Shown in pieces: positions 24,719 through 32,622 of a stretch of DNA of 32,938 nt (positions are counted from its first letter, which is position 1; every line of letters begins with the position of its first letter). The notes beneath the pieces are model-generated. The model searched no databases. It saw nothing but the letters and a program-made list of their open reading frames with translations, and was not told the DNA's origin. A program made the translations under genes and the position numbers. Location of the stretch: positions 1 through 32,938 of the forward strand of contig WNDX01000037.1 of the NCBI GenBank assembly GCA_009914615.1. The letters are read 5' to 3'. This DNA is from Herbaspirillum frisingense (GTDB lineage Bacteria > Pseudomonadota > Gammaproteobacteria > Burkholderiales > Burkholderiaceae_D).

Positions 24719-25958
24719 ACGCCGGCGTTTCCGGCGCGGAGGGCATCCACTTCAGCGTCATCGCCCACCACAGCAGCGCCGCCAGGCTGATCGCCGCGCC
24801 CAGCCAGCACACCCCCGCCCAACCGGCACGGGCATACACGTGCGTGCCCGCCAGCGCACCGCCGCCGCTGCCCACTGCGTAAAACATCATGTAGCAACCG
24901 ATCAGGCGGCTGTGCGCCTGTGCAGGGGCGCGCAGGATCAGGCTCTGGTTGGTGACGTGGATCATCTGCGCGCCGATGTCCAGCACCAGGATGCCTCCCA
25001 CCAATGCCCACAGGCTGGTTCCGGTGAAGGCAAGCGGCAACCACGACAGGACCAGCAGCAACAGGGCCGCGCCGCTCGCGCGCTGGGCCAGGCCGCGGTC
25101 GGCCCAGCGGCCGGCACGCGATCCGCCCAGCACGCCGATCGCCCCGACCAGGCCGAAAGCGCCGATGGCGCCGTGGGACAGGGAATGCGGCGGCGCCGAG
25201 AGCGGCAGCACCAGTGCGCTCCAGAAGACATTGAGGACGGCGAACATCAGCAGCGCAAGCATACCGCGCACCTGCAAGGCGCGGTCATGGCGCAGCAGTC
25301 CGGCCATCGAGCCCAGCAGCCGCAGGTAGCCGCCGACCGCCGCCGGCGCGGGCGACGGCGGCAAGGTACGCGCCAGGACCGCGCCCAGCAACGCGATCAG
25401 TGCCGCCGAGCAAAGATAGACCAGACGCCAGCCGCCCAGATCGGCCAGGGCGCCCGACACCACCCGCGCCAGCAACAAGCCGATCACTACGCCCGACTGC
25501 ACCGTGCCCAGCACGCTGCCGCGCTGCAACGGCGGCGACAACGCGGCAGCGTAGGCGATCAAGCCCTGCGTCATGGCCGTGCCGAGCAGACCCGCCGCCA
25601 GCATCCCCGCCAACAGCGTCCACACCGATGCGCTGGTCGCCAGGGCCAGCAGGAACAAGGCCAGCGCCGCCGCCTGCCACAGCATCAGCGCACGGCGCGG
25701 CAACAGGTCGCCCAACGGCACCAGCAGCAGCAACGCCAGTGTGGAACCCGCCTGGGTCGCCGTGATCACCACGCCGGCCGATGCGGTGGCGATGCCGAAG
25801 TCGGCCGCCAGGGCATCCAGCAACGGCTGGGCATAGTAGACGTTGGCCACGCTGATGCCGGCGGCAACGGCAAACAGTAGGACCAGCGGCCGGCTGAGCG
25901 AGAAGGCGGGATCTGAACGCGATGAATCGGCGGCGGAGCCGGGCGGGGAGGAAGACAT
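24717..25958 (-). CDS. MFS transporter, drug/metabolite exporter type
   Basis: A 413-residue major facilitator protein with about twelve hydrophobic segments. Helix 1 contains ISVANVYYAQPLLDAL, matching the first MFS protein of this window; the loop after helix 2 reads VPLGDLLPRRALML with the conserved G-D-R pattern. An N-terminal polar stretch of ~25 residues precedes helix 1. The ATG at 25958 is 17 bases from the first regulatory site and lies divergent to an HxlR-family regulator, the classic arrangement for a regulator controlling an exporter. The likely role is efflux of the compound sensed by that regulator; the substrate is not known. Confidence 0.92.
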   Translation of the reverse strand: MSSSPPGSAADSSRSDPAFSLSRPLVLLFAVAAGISVANVYYAQPLLDALAADFGIATASAGVVITATQAGSTLALLLLVPLGDLLPRRALMLWQAAALALFLLALATSASVWTLLAGMLAAGLLGTAMTQGLIAYAAALSPPLQRGSVLGTVQSGVVIGLLLARVVSGALADLGGWRLVYLCSAALIALLGAVLARTLPPSPAPAAVGGYLRLLGSMAGLLRHDRALQVRGMLALLMFAVLNVFWSALVLPLSAPPHSLSHGAIGAFGLVGAIGVLGGSRAGRWADRGLAQRASGAALLLLVLSWLPLAFTGTSLWALVGGILVLDIGAQMIHVTNQSLILRAPAQAHSRLIGCYMMFYAVGSGGGALAGTHVYARAGWAGVCWLGAAISLAALLWWAMTLKWMPSAPETPA

Positions 25959-25974
25959 GGCGGCCTTTCAATTT

Positions 25975-25991
25975 GGTTGCAATTTGAAACC
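25975..25991. promoter_or_regulatory. Regulatory site 1, 17-base near-palindrome
   Basis: GGTTGCAATTTGAAACC: the two halves mirror each other except at one base pair and the centre. It is the exact reverse complement of site 2 (26022-26038), with 47 bases between the centres. A TTGAAA at 25984-25989, inside the site, with TGTAAT 19 bases on is a possible promoter for the HxlR gene. Most likely an operator of the adjacent HxlR regulator. Confidence 0.75.
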
Positions 25992-26021
25992 TATTGACTG
26001 GCCCGCAGTGTAATTCCATTT

Positions 26022-26038
26022 GGTTTCAAATTGCAACC
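26022..26038. promoter_or_regulatory. Regulatory site 2, 17-base near-palindrome
   Basis: GGTTTCAAATTGCAACC, the exact reverse complement of site 1. On the minus strand TTGCAA inside the site and TACACT 18 bases further (in the middle of the gap) form a plausible promoter for the MFS gene, so a bound regulator would cover the -35 element. Confidence 0.75.
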
Positions 26039-26102
26039 CATCAGAATCGGCGTCCGGCTCGCCGTTTTGATACCATGCGTGAAACATCACACCTTTCCCA
26101 CC

Positions 26103-26591
26103 ATGCCCGCCAACAAGAAACCTGCTGCCGATCAGCGCGCCCGCTATGCCGAACACTGCCCGGTCGGCCGTTCGCTGGACATCGTCGGCGACCGCTGGGC
26201 GCTGTTGATCGTGCGCGACGCCTTCGACGGCTTGCGCCGCTTCGGCGAGTTCCGCGACAACCTCGGCGTGGCGCGCAATATCCTGGCCGACCGCCTGAAG
26301 AAGCTGACCGACGCCGGCATCCTCGACAGCGCCCCGGCGTCCGACGGCAGCGCCTATCTCGAATATGTGCTGACCAAAAAGGGGGAAGCGCTGCTGCCGG
26401 TGGTGATCGGCCTGCGCCAGTGGGGCGAGCAGCATCTGTTCGCGCCGGGAGAGACCCATTCGCGCCTGGTGGAAAAGAAGAACGGCAAGACGGTGCCGCG
26501 CATGCTGCCGGTAGGCGCCGAAGGCAAGCCGTTGTCGGCGCAGCAGGTGGAAGTGGTGAAAGCGCCAGCCAGACGCGCCGCAAAAAAATGA
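26103..26591 (+). CDS. HxlR/DUF24 family transcriptional regulator
   Basis: A 162-residue MarR-like winged-helix regulator of the HxlR (DUF24) group. It shows CPVGRSLDIVGDRWALLIVRD (19 to 39, given here in part), with a recognition region around FGEFRDNLGVARNILADRLKK. Cys19 is the only cysteine and stands where the redox-sensing regulators of this family (YodB, HypR, CatR of Bacillus) carry their conserved sensing cysteine. The C-terminus is basic (APARRAAKK) and extends beyond the usual ~110-120 residues of the family. The ATG at 26103 begins the conserved part; the upstream frame crosses regulatory site 2. It likely regulates the divergent MFS gene and itself in response to an electrophile or oxidant, by inference. 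Confidence 0.9.
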   Translation: MPANKKPAADQRARYAEHCPVGRSLDIVGDRWALLIVRDAFDGLRRFGEFRDNLGVARNILADRLKKLTDAGILDSAPASDGSAYLEYVLTKKGEALLPVVIGLRQWGEQHLFAPGETHSRLVEKKNGKTVPRMLPVGAEGKPLSAQQVEVVKAPARRAAKK

Positions 26592-26600
26592 ACGGGCAAT

Positions 26601-26627
26601 AAAAAACGGGCCGGAAGCACCGGCCCG
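26601..26627 (-). terminator. Intrinsic terminator of the chemoreceptor gene
   Basis: On the minus strand a perfect 8-base GC stem (26607-26614 with 26620-26627, 5-base loop) is followed by TTTTTTATTG. It is 32 bases downstream of the chemoreceptor stop codon and may also end the hxlR transcript. Confidence 0.88.
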
Positions 26628-26659
26628 CCAACACTTTGCGCGAGATCGATCTCGAATGA

Positions 26660-28303
26660 CTAGGCGCCGATGGCTTGCACGACGGGCGCTTCCAGCGCTT
26701 CCTGCTGTTGATGGACGGTGCGGGCCGGCGCCGGTGCGCGACGCTGTTGCTCCTCGATCTCGAAGACGCTGACCAGCTTGGCCAGGCCCGATGCCTGGTC
26801 GCGCAGCGATTCCGCCGCGGCGGAAGCTTCTTCCACCAATGCCGCATTCTGCTGGGTCATGGCGTCCAGATCGGACAGCGCCGCGTTGACCTGGCTGACG
26901 CCGCTGTTCTGCTCCGCGGCGGCGGCCGTGATCTCGCCGATCAGGTCGCTCACGCGATGCACGTCGCCGACGATTTCCTGCATGGTCTTGCCGGCCTGTT
27001 GCACCAACTGGCCGCCGGCCTCCACGGTCTGCACCGAGGCGGCAATCAGTTCCTTGATCTCGCGCGCGGCGGTGGCGCTGCGTTGGGCCAGCGTGCGCAC
27101 TTCGGTGGCCACCACGGCGAAGCCGCGGCCTTGCTCGCCGGCGCGTGCGGCTTCCACCGCGGCGTTCAAGGCCAGGATGTTGGTCTGGAAGGCGATACCG
27201 TCGATCACGCCGGTGATCTCGCCGATCTTGCGCGAGGAATCCGAAATCTCTGCCATGCGCTGCACCACCTCGCCCATCACCTGGCCGCCGCGACTGGCCG
27301 ATTGCGCGGCCTGCACCGCGAACTGGCTGGCCTGGCGCGCGGTGTCGGCCGACTGCGCGATGGTGCCGGCGAATTCTTCCATGCTGGCGGCGGTGACTTG
27401 CAGGTTGCCCACGGTCTGCTCGGTGCGCGTGGCCAGCTCCTGGTTGCCGCTGGCGATTTCCGACGTGGCGGTGGAGACCGAACCGACGCCGCTGCGCACC
27501 TGCGCCACCAGCGTGCGCAGGCCGTCCGACATGCGTTCCAGCGCCTGCTGCAACTGGCCGAATTCATCGCGGCGCGTACCTGCGCCATCGTCCGCATCGC
27601 GCAACAGGTTGCCGTGCGCGATCTTTTCCGCCTGCGCCACGGCGCGCGCCAGCGGGCGCGTGATGGAACGCGCGATCAGGCGTGCGGTGGCGAAGCCGAA
27701 GGCCAACAGCAGCACCGCGCCGATCAGGCCGGCGCTGGTCAGCCGGCGGTTCTGGGCGGCGACGTCGGCGACCACTTGGTCGCGCTGTTGCTCTTCCAGG
27801 CTGACGAATTTCTTGAGCGCGCCGAGATAGGCGGCGATGGCAGGTTTCAGGTCGCCATCTATCATGGTCTGCACGCCGCCGACGTCGCCCTTGTAGGAGA
27901 GCTCGGTGGCAGCCTTGGCGACGTCCGTCATCCGCGCGCGCGCCGCCTCGATCGCGGCCAGCGAGCTGCGGTCGCTATCGCTCAGGTCGTGCGAGGCGAT
28001 TTCCTTTTCCAGCCTGGCCATCTGTTCCCGGCCGGCCTGCACTTCCTGTTCATAGCGCATGGCGAGGTCGCCGTCGGAGGTGTTCAAGGCGCCCACCATG
28101 CGCTCGCTGGTCAGCTCCGCAGCGCCCAGCCAGCGCACCGCGGTGACGATGCGCTGGTCGTAGTCGCGCACCGATTCCGGCGCCGCTTCCATCGAGCGCA
28201 GCGTGGTGTATTGCGTGGCCGCGGCCACCGACAGCATGGCGACCATGAGGCCGGTGATGCAGGCCGACAGGCGAACGGATACCCGCACGTCATTCCATTT
28301 CAT
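26660..28303 (-). CDS. Methyl-accepting chemotaxis protein
   Basis: A 547-residue membrane chemoreceptor. Transmembrane helix 1 is about 11-31, a four-helix-bundle-like periplasmic sensor about 32-188, helix 2 about 189-210, HAMP about 211-262, then the cytoplasmic signalling coil. The highly conserved hairpin tip is seen as [20 protein letters not shown] (372-391) continuing [12 protein letters not shown], which binds CheA and CheW. No C-terminal NWETF-type CheR docking pentapeptide is present; the tail is a Q/A/P-rich segment ending VVQAIGA. The ATG at 28303 has a GGGGAAGAG site; the open frame further upstream runs into the ATPase gene. It lies 50 bases after the amino-acid importer ATPase gene on the same strand. 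Confidence 0.93.
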   Translation of the reverse strand: MKWNDVRVSVRLSACITGLMVAMLSVAAATQYTTLRSMEAAPESVRDYDQRIVTAVRWLGAAELTSERMVGALNTSDGDLAMRYEQEVQAGREQMARLEKEIASHDLSDSDRSSLAAIEAARARMTDVAKAATELSYKGDVGGVQTMIDGDLKPAIAAYLGALKKFVSLEEQQRDQVVADVAAQNRRLTSAGLIGAVLLLAFGFATARLIARSITRPLARAVAQAEKIAHGNLLRDADDGAGTRRDEFGQLQQALERMSDGLRTLVAQVRSGVGSVSTATSEIASGNQELATRTEQTVGNLQVTAASMEEFAGTIAQSADTARQASQFAVQAAQSASRGGQVMGEVVQRMAEISDSSRKIGEITGVIDGIAFQTNILALNAAVEAARAGEQGRGFAVVATEVRTLAQRSATAAREIKELIAASVQTVEAGGQLVQQAGKTMQEIVGDVHRVSDLIGEITAAAAEQNSGVSQVNAALSDLDAMTQQNAALVEEASAAAESLRDQASGLAKLVSVFEIEEQQRRAPAPARTVHQQQEALEAPVVQAIGA

Positions 28304-28353
28304 GCTCTTCCCCTCTTCTGATTTCTGATGATGGCGGCCGTCGCCGCCGCGAC

Positions 28354-29118
28354 CTAGTGGTTGCGCAATTCCGCCAGGAACTTGCGCGCGCGCTCGCTCT
28401 GCGGGTTGGTGAAGAAGTCGTCCGGCTTGCCGGTCTCCACCAGCTTGCCGTGGTCCATGAACCAGACGCGGTCGGCGACTTCGCGGGCGAAGTTCATTTC
28501 GTGGGTGACGCACATCATGGTCATGCCCTCGCGCGCAAGCTGCTTCATCACTTGCAGCACCTCGCCCACCATTTCCGGATCAAGCGCCGAGGTCGGCTCG
28601 TCGAACAGCATCGCGGGCGGATCCATGGCCAGCGCGCGGGCGATCGCCACGCGCTGCTGCTGGCCGCCGGACAATTGGCCGGGATAGGCATCGGCTTTGG
28701 CGGCCAGGCCCACGCGCTCCAGCAGTTCCAGCGCGCGCACGCGAGCATCGCCGCGCTTTTTCCTGAGCACGTTGATGGGCGCCATCATGATGTTCTCCGC
28801 CACCGACAGATGAGGGAACAGGTTGAAACTCTGGAACACGAAACCGACGCGGCTGCGGAAGTGGTTCAGGTCCAGCTTGGGCGCATGGATATCCTGGCCA
28901 TCGAACACGATGCGGCCCTTCTGGATTTCTTCCAGGCGGTTGACGGTGCGGATCAGCGTGGACTTGCCCGAACCGGACGGTCCACAGATCACGACCACTT
29001 CGCCCTTGGCGACTTCGGCGCTGACCTCGGCCAGTGCGTGATAGGCGCCGTACCACTTGTTGACGCCCTCGAAGGAAATCATGGCCGTTGCGGCCGCGGG
29101 CTGGTTGTTGCTCGCCAT
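28354..29118 (-). CDS. Polar amino-acid ABC importer ATPase
   Basis: A 254-residue ATPase of the GlnQ/GltL type. Seen: Walker [10 protein letters not shown] (47-55), Q-loop Gln96 in [11 protein letters not shown], signature LSGGQ (149-153), Walker B AMLFDEP with Glu174, and switch His206 in CVTHEMNF; all motifs are intact. Two starts exist, 29124 and 29118; the second has AGGAG eight bases away and is preferred, the first has it only two bases away. It forms the last importer gene of a minus-strand operon (binding protein, two permeases, ATPase), followed by a chemoreceptor gene. It energises uptake of a polar amino acid. Confidence 0.93.
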   Translation of the reverse strand: MASNNQPAAATAMISFEGVNKWYGAYHALAEVSAEVAKGEVVVICGPSGSGKSTLIRTVNRLEEIQKGRIVFDGQDIHAPKLDLNHFRSRVGFVFQSFNLFPHLSVAENIMMAPINVLRKKRGDARVRALELLERVGLAAKADAYPGQLSGGQQQRVAIARALAMDPPAMLFDEPTSALDPEMVGEVLQVMKQLAREGMTMMCVTHEMNFAREVADRVWFMDHGKLVETGKPDDFFTNPQSERARKFLAELRNH

Positions 29119-29139
29119 ATGCATTGCTCCTCGCTGGGT

Positions 29140-29880
29140 TCAGGCTGGGACCGGGGGCGCGTCCTGCGCCGCCGGGTTCACGGGGTTGGCCGCGCGCTTG
29201 GCGGCGATGCGTTTCTCCAGGGCGCGCGCCATGCGCGTCAGCATGAAGCACAGCACGAAGTACATCAGGGCCAGCATGACGAAGACCGGGAAGGGCTTGG
29301 TCAGCAGCATGCTGTTGATCTGGTTGGCGGCAAAGGTCAGTTCGTTGACGCTGATCACGTAGCCCAGCGAGGTCTCCTTGATGTTGGAGACGAACTGGCT
29401 GATCATCGCCGGCAGCATGTTGTACAGCGCCTGCGGCAGCACCACCTTGAACATGGTCTGCAGATAGCTCATGCCCAGCGCGCGCGAAGCCTCGACCTGG
29501 CCGCGCGGCAGACCCTCGATGCCGGCCCGGATCACCTCGGCCAGATAGGCGGCCTCATAGATCACCAGCGTCACCAGCATGGTGGTGAAACCGGATACCG
29601 TGCGGCCGATCAGCAGCGGCACGAAGAAGTACACCCAGAAGATGAACATCACCAGCGGCACGCCGCGGGCGAGATACACGATGAGGGTGGCCGGCACGCG
29701 CAGGATGCGCAGCGGCGACACCCGGCCCAGCGCCAGCAGCAGGCTGACCGGGAAGGCGAAGATCAGGCCCAGCACCGACAGCAGCAGGGTGATCGCCAGC
29801 CCGCCCAGCGGGCCGTGCGGATACTGGCCGACCAGCAGCAAGACCCAGTTGTCGCGGATGATGTCGAAGATATCGTTCAT
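29140..29880 (-). CDS. Polar amino-acid ABC importer permease (second)
   Basis: A 246-residue inner-membrane permease of the His/Glu/Gln/Arg (HEQRO) group, with about five hydrophobic segments. The EAA loop is visible as EASRALGMSYLQTMFKVVLPQ (here 130-150, in part), preceded by GIEGLPRGQ. It resembles GltK more than GltJ by position. The start at 29880 is ten bases after the stop of the first permease gene. The C-terminus has a polar Ala/Pro-rich tail (AANPVNPAAQDAPPVPA). Confidence 0.92.
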   Translation of the reverse strand: MNDIFDIIRDNWVLLLVGQYPHGPLGGLAITLLLSVLGLIFAFPVSLLLALGRVSPLRILRVPATLIVYLARGVPLVMFIFWVYFFVPLLIGRTVSGFTTMLVTLVIYEAAYLAEVIRAGIEGLPRGQVEASRALGMSYLQTMFKVVLPQALYNMLPAMISQFVSNIKETSLGYVISVNELTFAANQINSMLLTKPFPVFVMLALMYFVLCFMLTRMARALEKRIAAKRAANPVNPAAQDAPPVPA

Positions 29881-29890
29881 GGCGTTCCCT

Positions 29891-30583
29891 TCAGCGCGAC
29901 TTGATGCGGTAGCGGTTTTCCAGCGCCGCGCCGACAGCCATGATCAGCAGCGAGATGCCGAGATAGATCAGGGTGGAGACCAGATAGATTTCCACGGTGT
30001 GGAAGGACTGGCTTTCGATTTCGCGCGTGGCGTAGGTGAGCTCGGCCACGCCGATCACCATCGCCAGGCTGGTGTTCTTGAACAGCAGCACGCTGTGGCT
30101 CACCAACGTGGGTAGCGCCAGGCGCAGCGCCTGCGGCAGGATCACCAGGCGCGACGCCTTGAGGTAGGACAGGCCGAGTGCGCGCGCCGCTTCCATCTGC
30201 GCGCGCGGGATCGAGCGGATGCCGGCGCGCAGGCCTTCGGACATGTAGGCGCCCATCGCCAGGCCGACCGCGATGGCGGCGAACAAGAAATCGCTGCGAT
30301 GCATGTTGAACCACAGCTGCACGGAATCCGGCAACAGCGTGGGCACGCCGAAGTACCAGAGGAAGATCTGCACCAGCATGGGCACGTTCTGGTGGTATTC
30401 GACATAGCCGGCGACGAAGCCGGTGGCGACGCGATTGTTGCTCATGCGGATCACCGCCAGCACGATGCCGACCGCCATGGCCAGCAGCCACGAATAGGCG
30501 GTGAGCTTGAGCATGGTGATCACGCCCTCGATGATCATGCGCGGATAGTCTTCCCGCAGCAGGACCGAAAAATCCAGTTTCAT
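29891..30583 (-). CDS. Polar amino-acid ABC importer permease (first)
   Basis: A 230-residue inner-membrane permease of the same HEQRO group, with about five hydrophobic segments and the EAA loop EAARALGLSYLKASRLVILP (about 143-162), followed by NTSLAMVIGVAELTYATREI, which is typical of GltJ-like permeases. It pairs with the second permease to form the heterodimeric channel. The ATG at 30583 has AGGAGT about seven bases upstream; the frame extends beyond it but without family sequence. A strong hairpin (30605-30630) lies between this gene and the binding-protein gene. Confidence 0.93.
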   Translation of the reverse strand: MKLDFSVLLREDYPRMIIEGVITMLKLTAYSWLLAMAVGIVLAVIRMSNNRVATGFVAGYVEYHQNVPMLVQIFLWYFGVPTLLPDSVQLWFNMHRSDFLFAAIAVGLAMGAYMSEGLRAGIRSIPRAQMEAARALGLSYLKASRLVILPQALRLALPTLVSHSVLLFKNTSLAMVIGVAELTYATREIESQSFHTVEIYLVSTLIYLGISLLIMAVGAALENRYRIKSR

Positions 30584-30604
30584 GGAGCACTCCTGCAAAG
30601 CACT

Positions 30605-30630
30605 GCGCCGGACCACCCCTGGTCCGGCGC
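30605..30630 (-). other. Perfect hairpin between binding-protein and permease genes
   Basis: 11-base inverted repeat (30605-30615 with 30620-30630, loop CCCC) in the 133-base gap after the binding-protein gene, with no T-run, so it is not a terminator. Such hairpins often protect the binding-protein part of the mRNA and lower expression of the downstream membrane genes; that role is inferred here. Confidence 0.65.
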
Positions 30631-30716
30631 CGTCGGAACCGCCTTGCGCGGTCCGGTGATGCGGCTGGCAAGGCGGCTTGCGCCACCCGCGCCGTGGTCA
30701 GCTTTCAACCAGGGGC

Positions 30717-31532
30717 TTAGCCCTTGATCGGCTCGATCTTGAAATCGCGCTTGAGCTTGTACTGGGTCGAGGGGCCAAACCACTTGTCGAAGATCTGCTG
30801 GGCTTCGCCCGACTTTTCCATGCCTTCCAGCGTGGCGTTGACCTGCTTGATCAGGCCGCCTTCTTCCTTGCGCATGCCCACGCCCCACAGTTCGTTGATC
30901 AGGGGCGGATTCAGGATGTCGATCGGCGAGCTGCTTTCCACTTGCGCCTGGAACTTGGAGAGCATCAGTTCGGACACGGCGAAGCCTTCGACCTTGCCTT
31001 GCTGCATGGCCAGGAAGGCGGCCGGCGGATCCTGGAAGGTGGTCACGGAAGCGGTCGGGATGGCCTTGCGCACCGCCAGTTCCGACGTCGAACCCTTGGT
31101 CGCGGAGACGCGCTTGCCGCCCAGGTCGGCCGGCGACTTGTAGCCGGAGGAGCGCTTCACGGCGACCTTTTGCGGGCTGGCGTAGTAGGCATCTGAGTAA
31201 GCGATCTGCTCGGCGCGTTCAGCGGTCCAGCCCAGGTTGGCGATCACGATGTCAACGCGGTTCTGCTGCAGCTCGGGGATGCGGGCCGCGACCGAGATCA
31301 TCTTCAGTTCCAGCTTCACGCCAAGGTTCTTGGCGATGGCCTTACAGAAGTCCACGTCGTAGCCCTGGATCTCGCGGGTCTGCTGGTTGGGGAAGCTGAA
31401 CGGCTCGGCGGTGCCCAGCGTGCCGCACACCAGGGTGCCCTTCTGCTTGATGTCGGCCAGCTGGTCGGCGGCGGCCGAGAAGCTGGCGGCCAGCAGCGCG
31501 GCGGCCAGAATGGTTTGCTTGAACTTCATCAT
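30717..31532 (-). CDS. Polar amino-acid ABC importer substrate-binding protein
   Basis: A 271-residue periplasmic binding protein of family 3 (SBP_bac_3). A signal peptide with a hydrophobic core ends in SFSAAADQ (about residue 22). The ligand domain starts LADIKQKGTLVCGTLGTAEP, has GYDVDFCKAIAKNLGVKLEL (the typical first-lobe motif) and continues RIPELQQNRVDIVIANL. The arrangement matches glutamate/aspartate-type systems, but the ligand is not certain. The start codon is ATG 31532 or the adjacent ATG 31529; GGAGAGGG lies just upstream, partly inside a hairpin. It is the first gene of the importer operon and lies 129 bases after the broken aminotransferase gene. Confidence 0.93.
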   Translation of the reverse strand: MMKFKQTILAAALLAASFSAAADQLADIKQKGTLVCGTLGTAEPFSFPNQQTREIQGYDVDFCKAIAKNLGVKLELKMISVAARIPELQQNRVDIVIANLGWTAERAEQIAYSDAYYASPQKVAVKRSSGYKSPADLGGKRVSATKGSTSELAVRKAIPTASVTTFQDPPAAFLAMQQGKVEGFAVSELMLSKFQAQVESSSPIDILNPPLINELWGVGMRKEEGGLIKQVNATLEGMEKSGEAQQIFDKWFGPSTQYKLKRDFKIEPIKG

Positions 31533-31539
31533 GATCCCT

Positions 31540-31571
31540 CTCCTGTCAGGAGGAGCGCCGCGTGGCGCTCC
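31540..31571 (-). promoter_or_regulatory. Two abutting hairpins at the binding-protein ribosome site
   Basis: A small hairpin CTCCT-GAC-AGGAG on the minus strand (plus positions 31540-31552) contains the Shine-Dalgarno core of the binding-protein gene, and a perfect 8-base hairpin (31552-31559 with 31564-31571, loop GCGT) abuts it upstream. They could tune translation or end an upstream transcript weakly; there is no T-run. Confidence 0.45.
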
Positions 31572-31661
31572 CGGTTTGGTCACGGCCTTGTCGGATGGCC
31601 GGTCTTGGGTGCCGGCCATGGGGCCGGCGCGTGCTGCTGCCTGCGGCAAGGCCGCGGGAAT

Positions 31662-32622
31662 TTACTTCAATGCGGCGACCGCCGCGGCGATCTGCTTGCA
31701 ACCCTGCTCGATCTGTTCCATCGACGTGGCGAAGGAAATGCGCAGATAACCCGGCTGTCCGTAGGAAGTGCCGTCGATGGTGGCCACACCTGCCTGTTCG
31801 AGCAGGTACATCATGACATCCACGTCGTTGGCCAGGGTCTTGCCCTGCGGCGTGCTCTTGCCCAGCAAACCCTGCACGCTGGGGAAGGCATAGAAGGCGC
31901 CGTCCGGCGGCACGCAACGCATGCCCGGGATGGCGTTGATCAGGCCGACGATGCGCTCGCCGCGCTGGGCGAACAGGGCGGCTCCCTCGGCCACGCATTG
32001 CTGCGGCCCGGAAAGCGCCACGGCCGCCGCGGCCTGGCTGGCGCCGCTGGCGCAGGTGGTGCTCTGCGTGATCAGCAGAGCGATGGCTTTCATCAGCGCC
32101 AGGGGTCCGGCGCCGTAGCCGATGCGCCAGCCCGTCATGGCATAGGCCTTGGAGACGCCGTTGATCACCAGCGTGCGCTCGGCCAGCGCCGGCTCCACCT
32201 GCAGCGGCGATACGTGGCGCGCGCCGCGATAGACGAAGTGTTCGTAGATCTCGTCGGTCATCACCCACACGTGCGGATGGCGCATCAGCACCTCACACAG
32301 GGCCTTCAGTTCGTCCGCGGAATAGACCGCGCCGCTGGGATTGTTGGGGGTGTTAAGCACCAGCCAGCGGCTACGCGGGGTGATGCTCTTTTCGAGCGCG
32401 GCGGCGGTCAGCTTGAAGCCCGAGCTTTCGTCGCAGCCGACGATCACCGGCGTGCCGCCGTTGATGGCCACCATGTCCGGATAGGACACCCAGAACGGCG
32501 TCGGGATGATGACTTCATCGCCTTCGTTCAACGTTGCAGCGAAGGCATTGTAAATGATGTGCTTGGCGCCGATGCCGACCACGATCTGGTCGAGCGCATA
32601 GGACAGCGCGTTCTCGCGATGC
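31662..32622 (-). pseudogene. Class I aminotransferase, 5' end lost to an IS3-family insertion
   Basis: About 318 codons of a PLP-dependent aspartate-type aminotransferase remain of an expected ~400. Seen: NTPNNPSG for substrate/cofactor contacts, TDEIYEHFVY with the cofactor-binding Asp and Tyr, and the PLP lysine in GVSKAYAMTGWRIGYG. The N-terminal substrate-binding part is missing: family sequence begins abruptly at RENALSYALDQIVVG, and the codons before it read into the IS terminus. An ATG inside the IS end (frame to 32648) would give a 328-residue hybrid, unlikely to be active without the N-terminal segment. No internal stop or frameshift is seen, which suggests a recent event. It lies upstream of the amino-acid importer operon on the same strand. 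Confidence 0.85.

Noticed and set aside
26675-29904. Long plus-strand open frames (548 and 515 codons) opposite the chemoreceptor and importer genes
   Set aside because: Shadows of well-identified minus-strand genes, with no start signals and biased composition.
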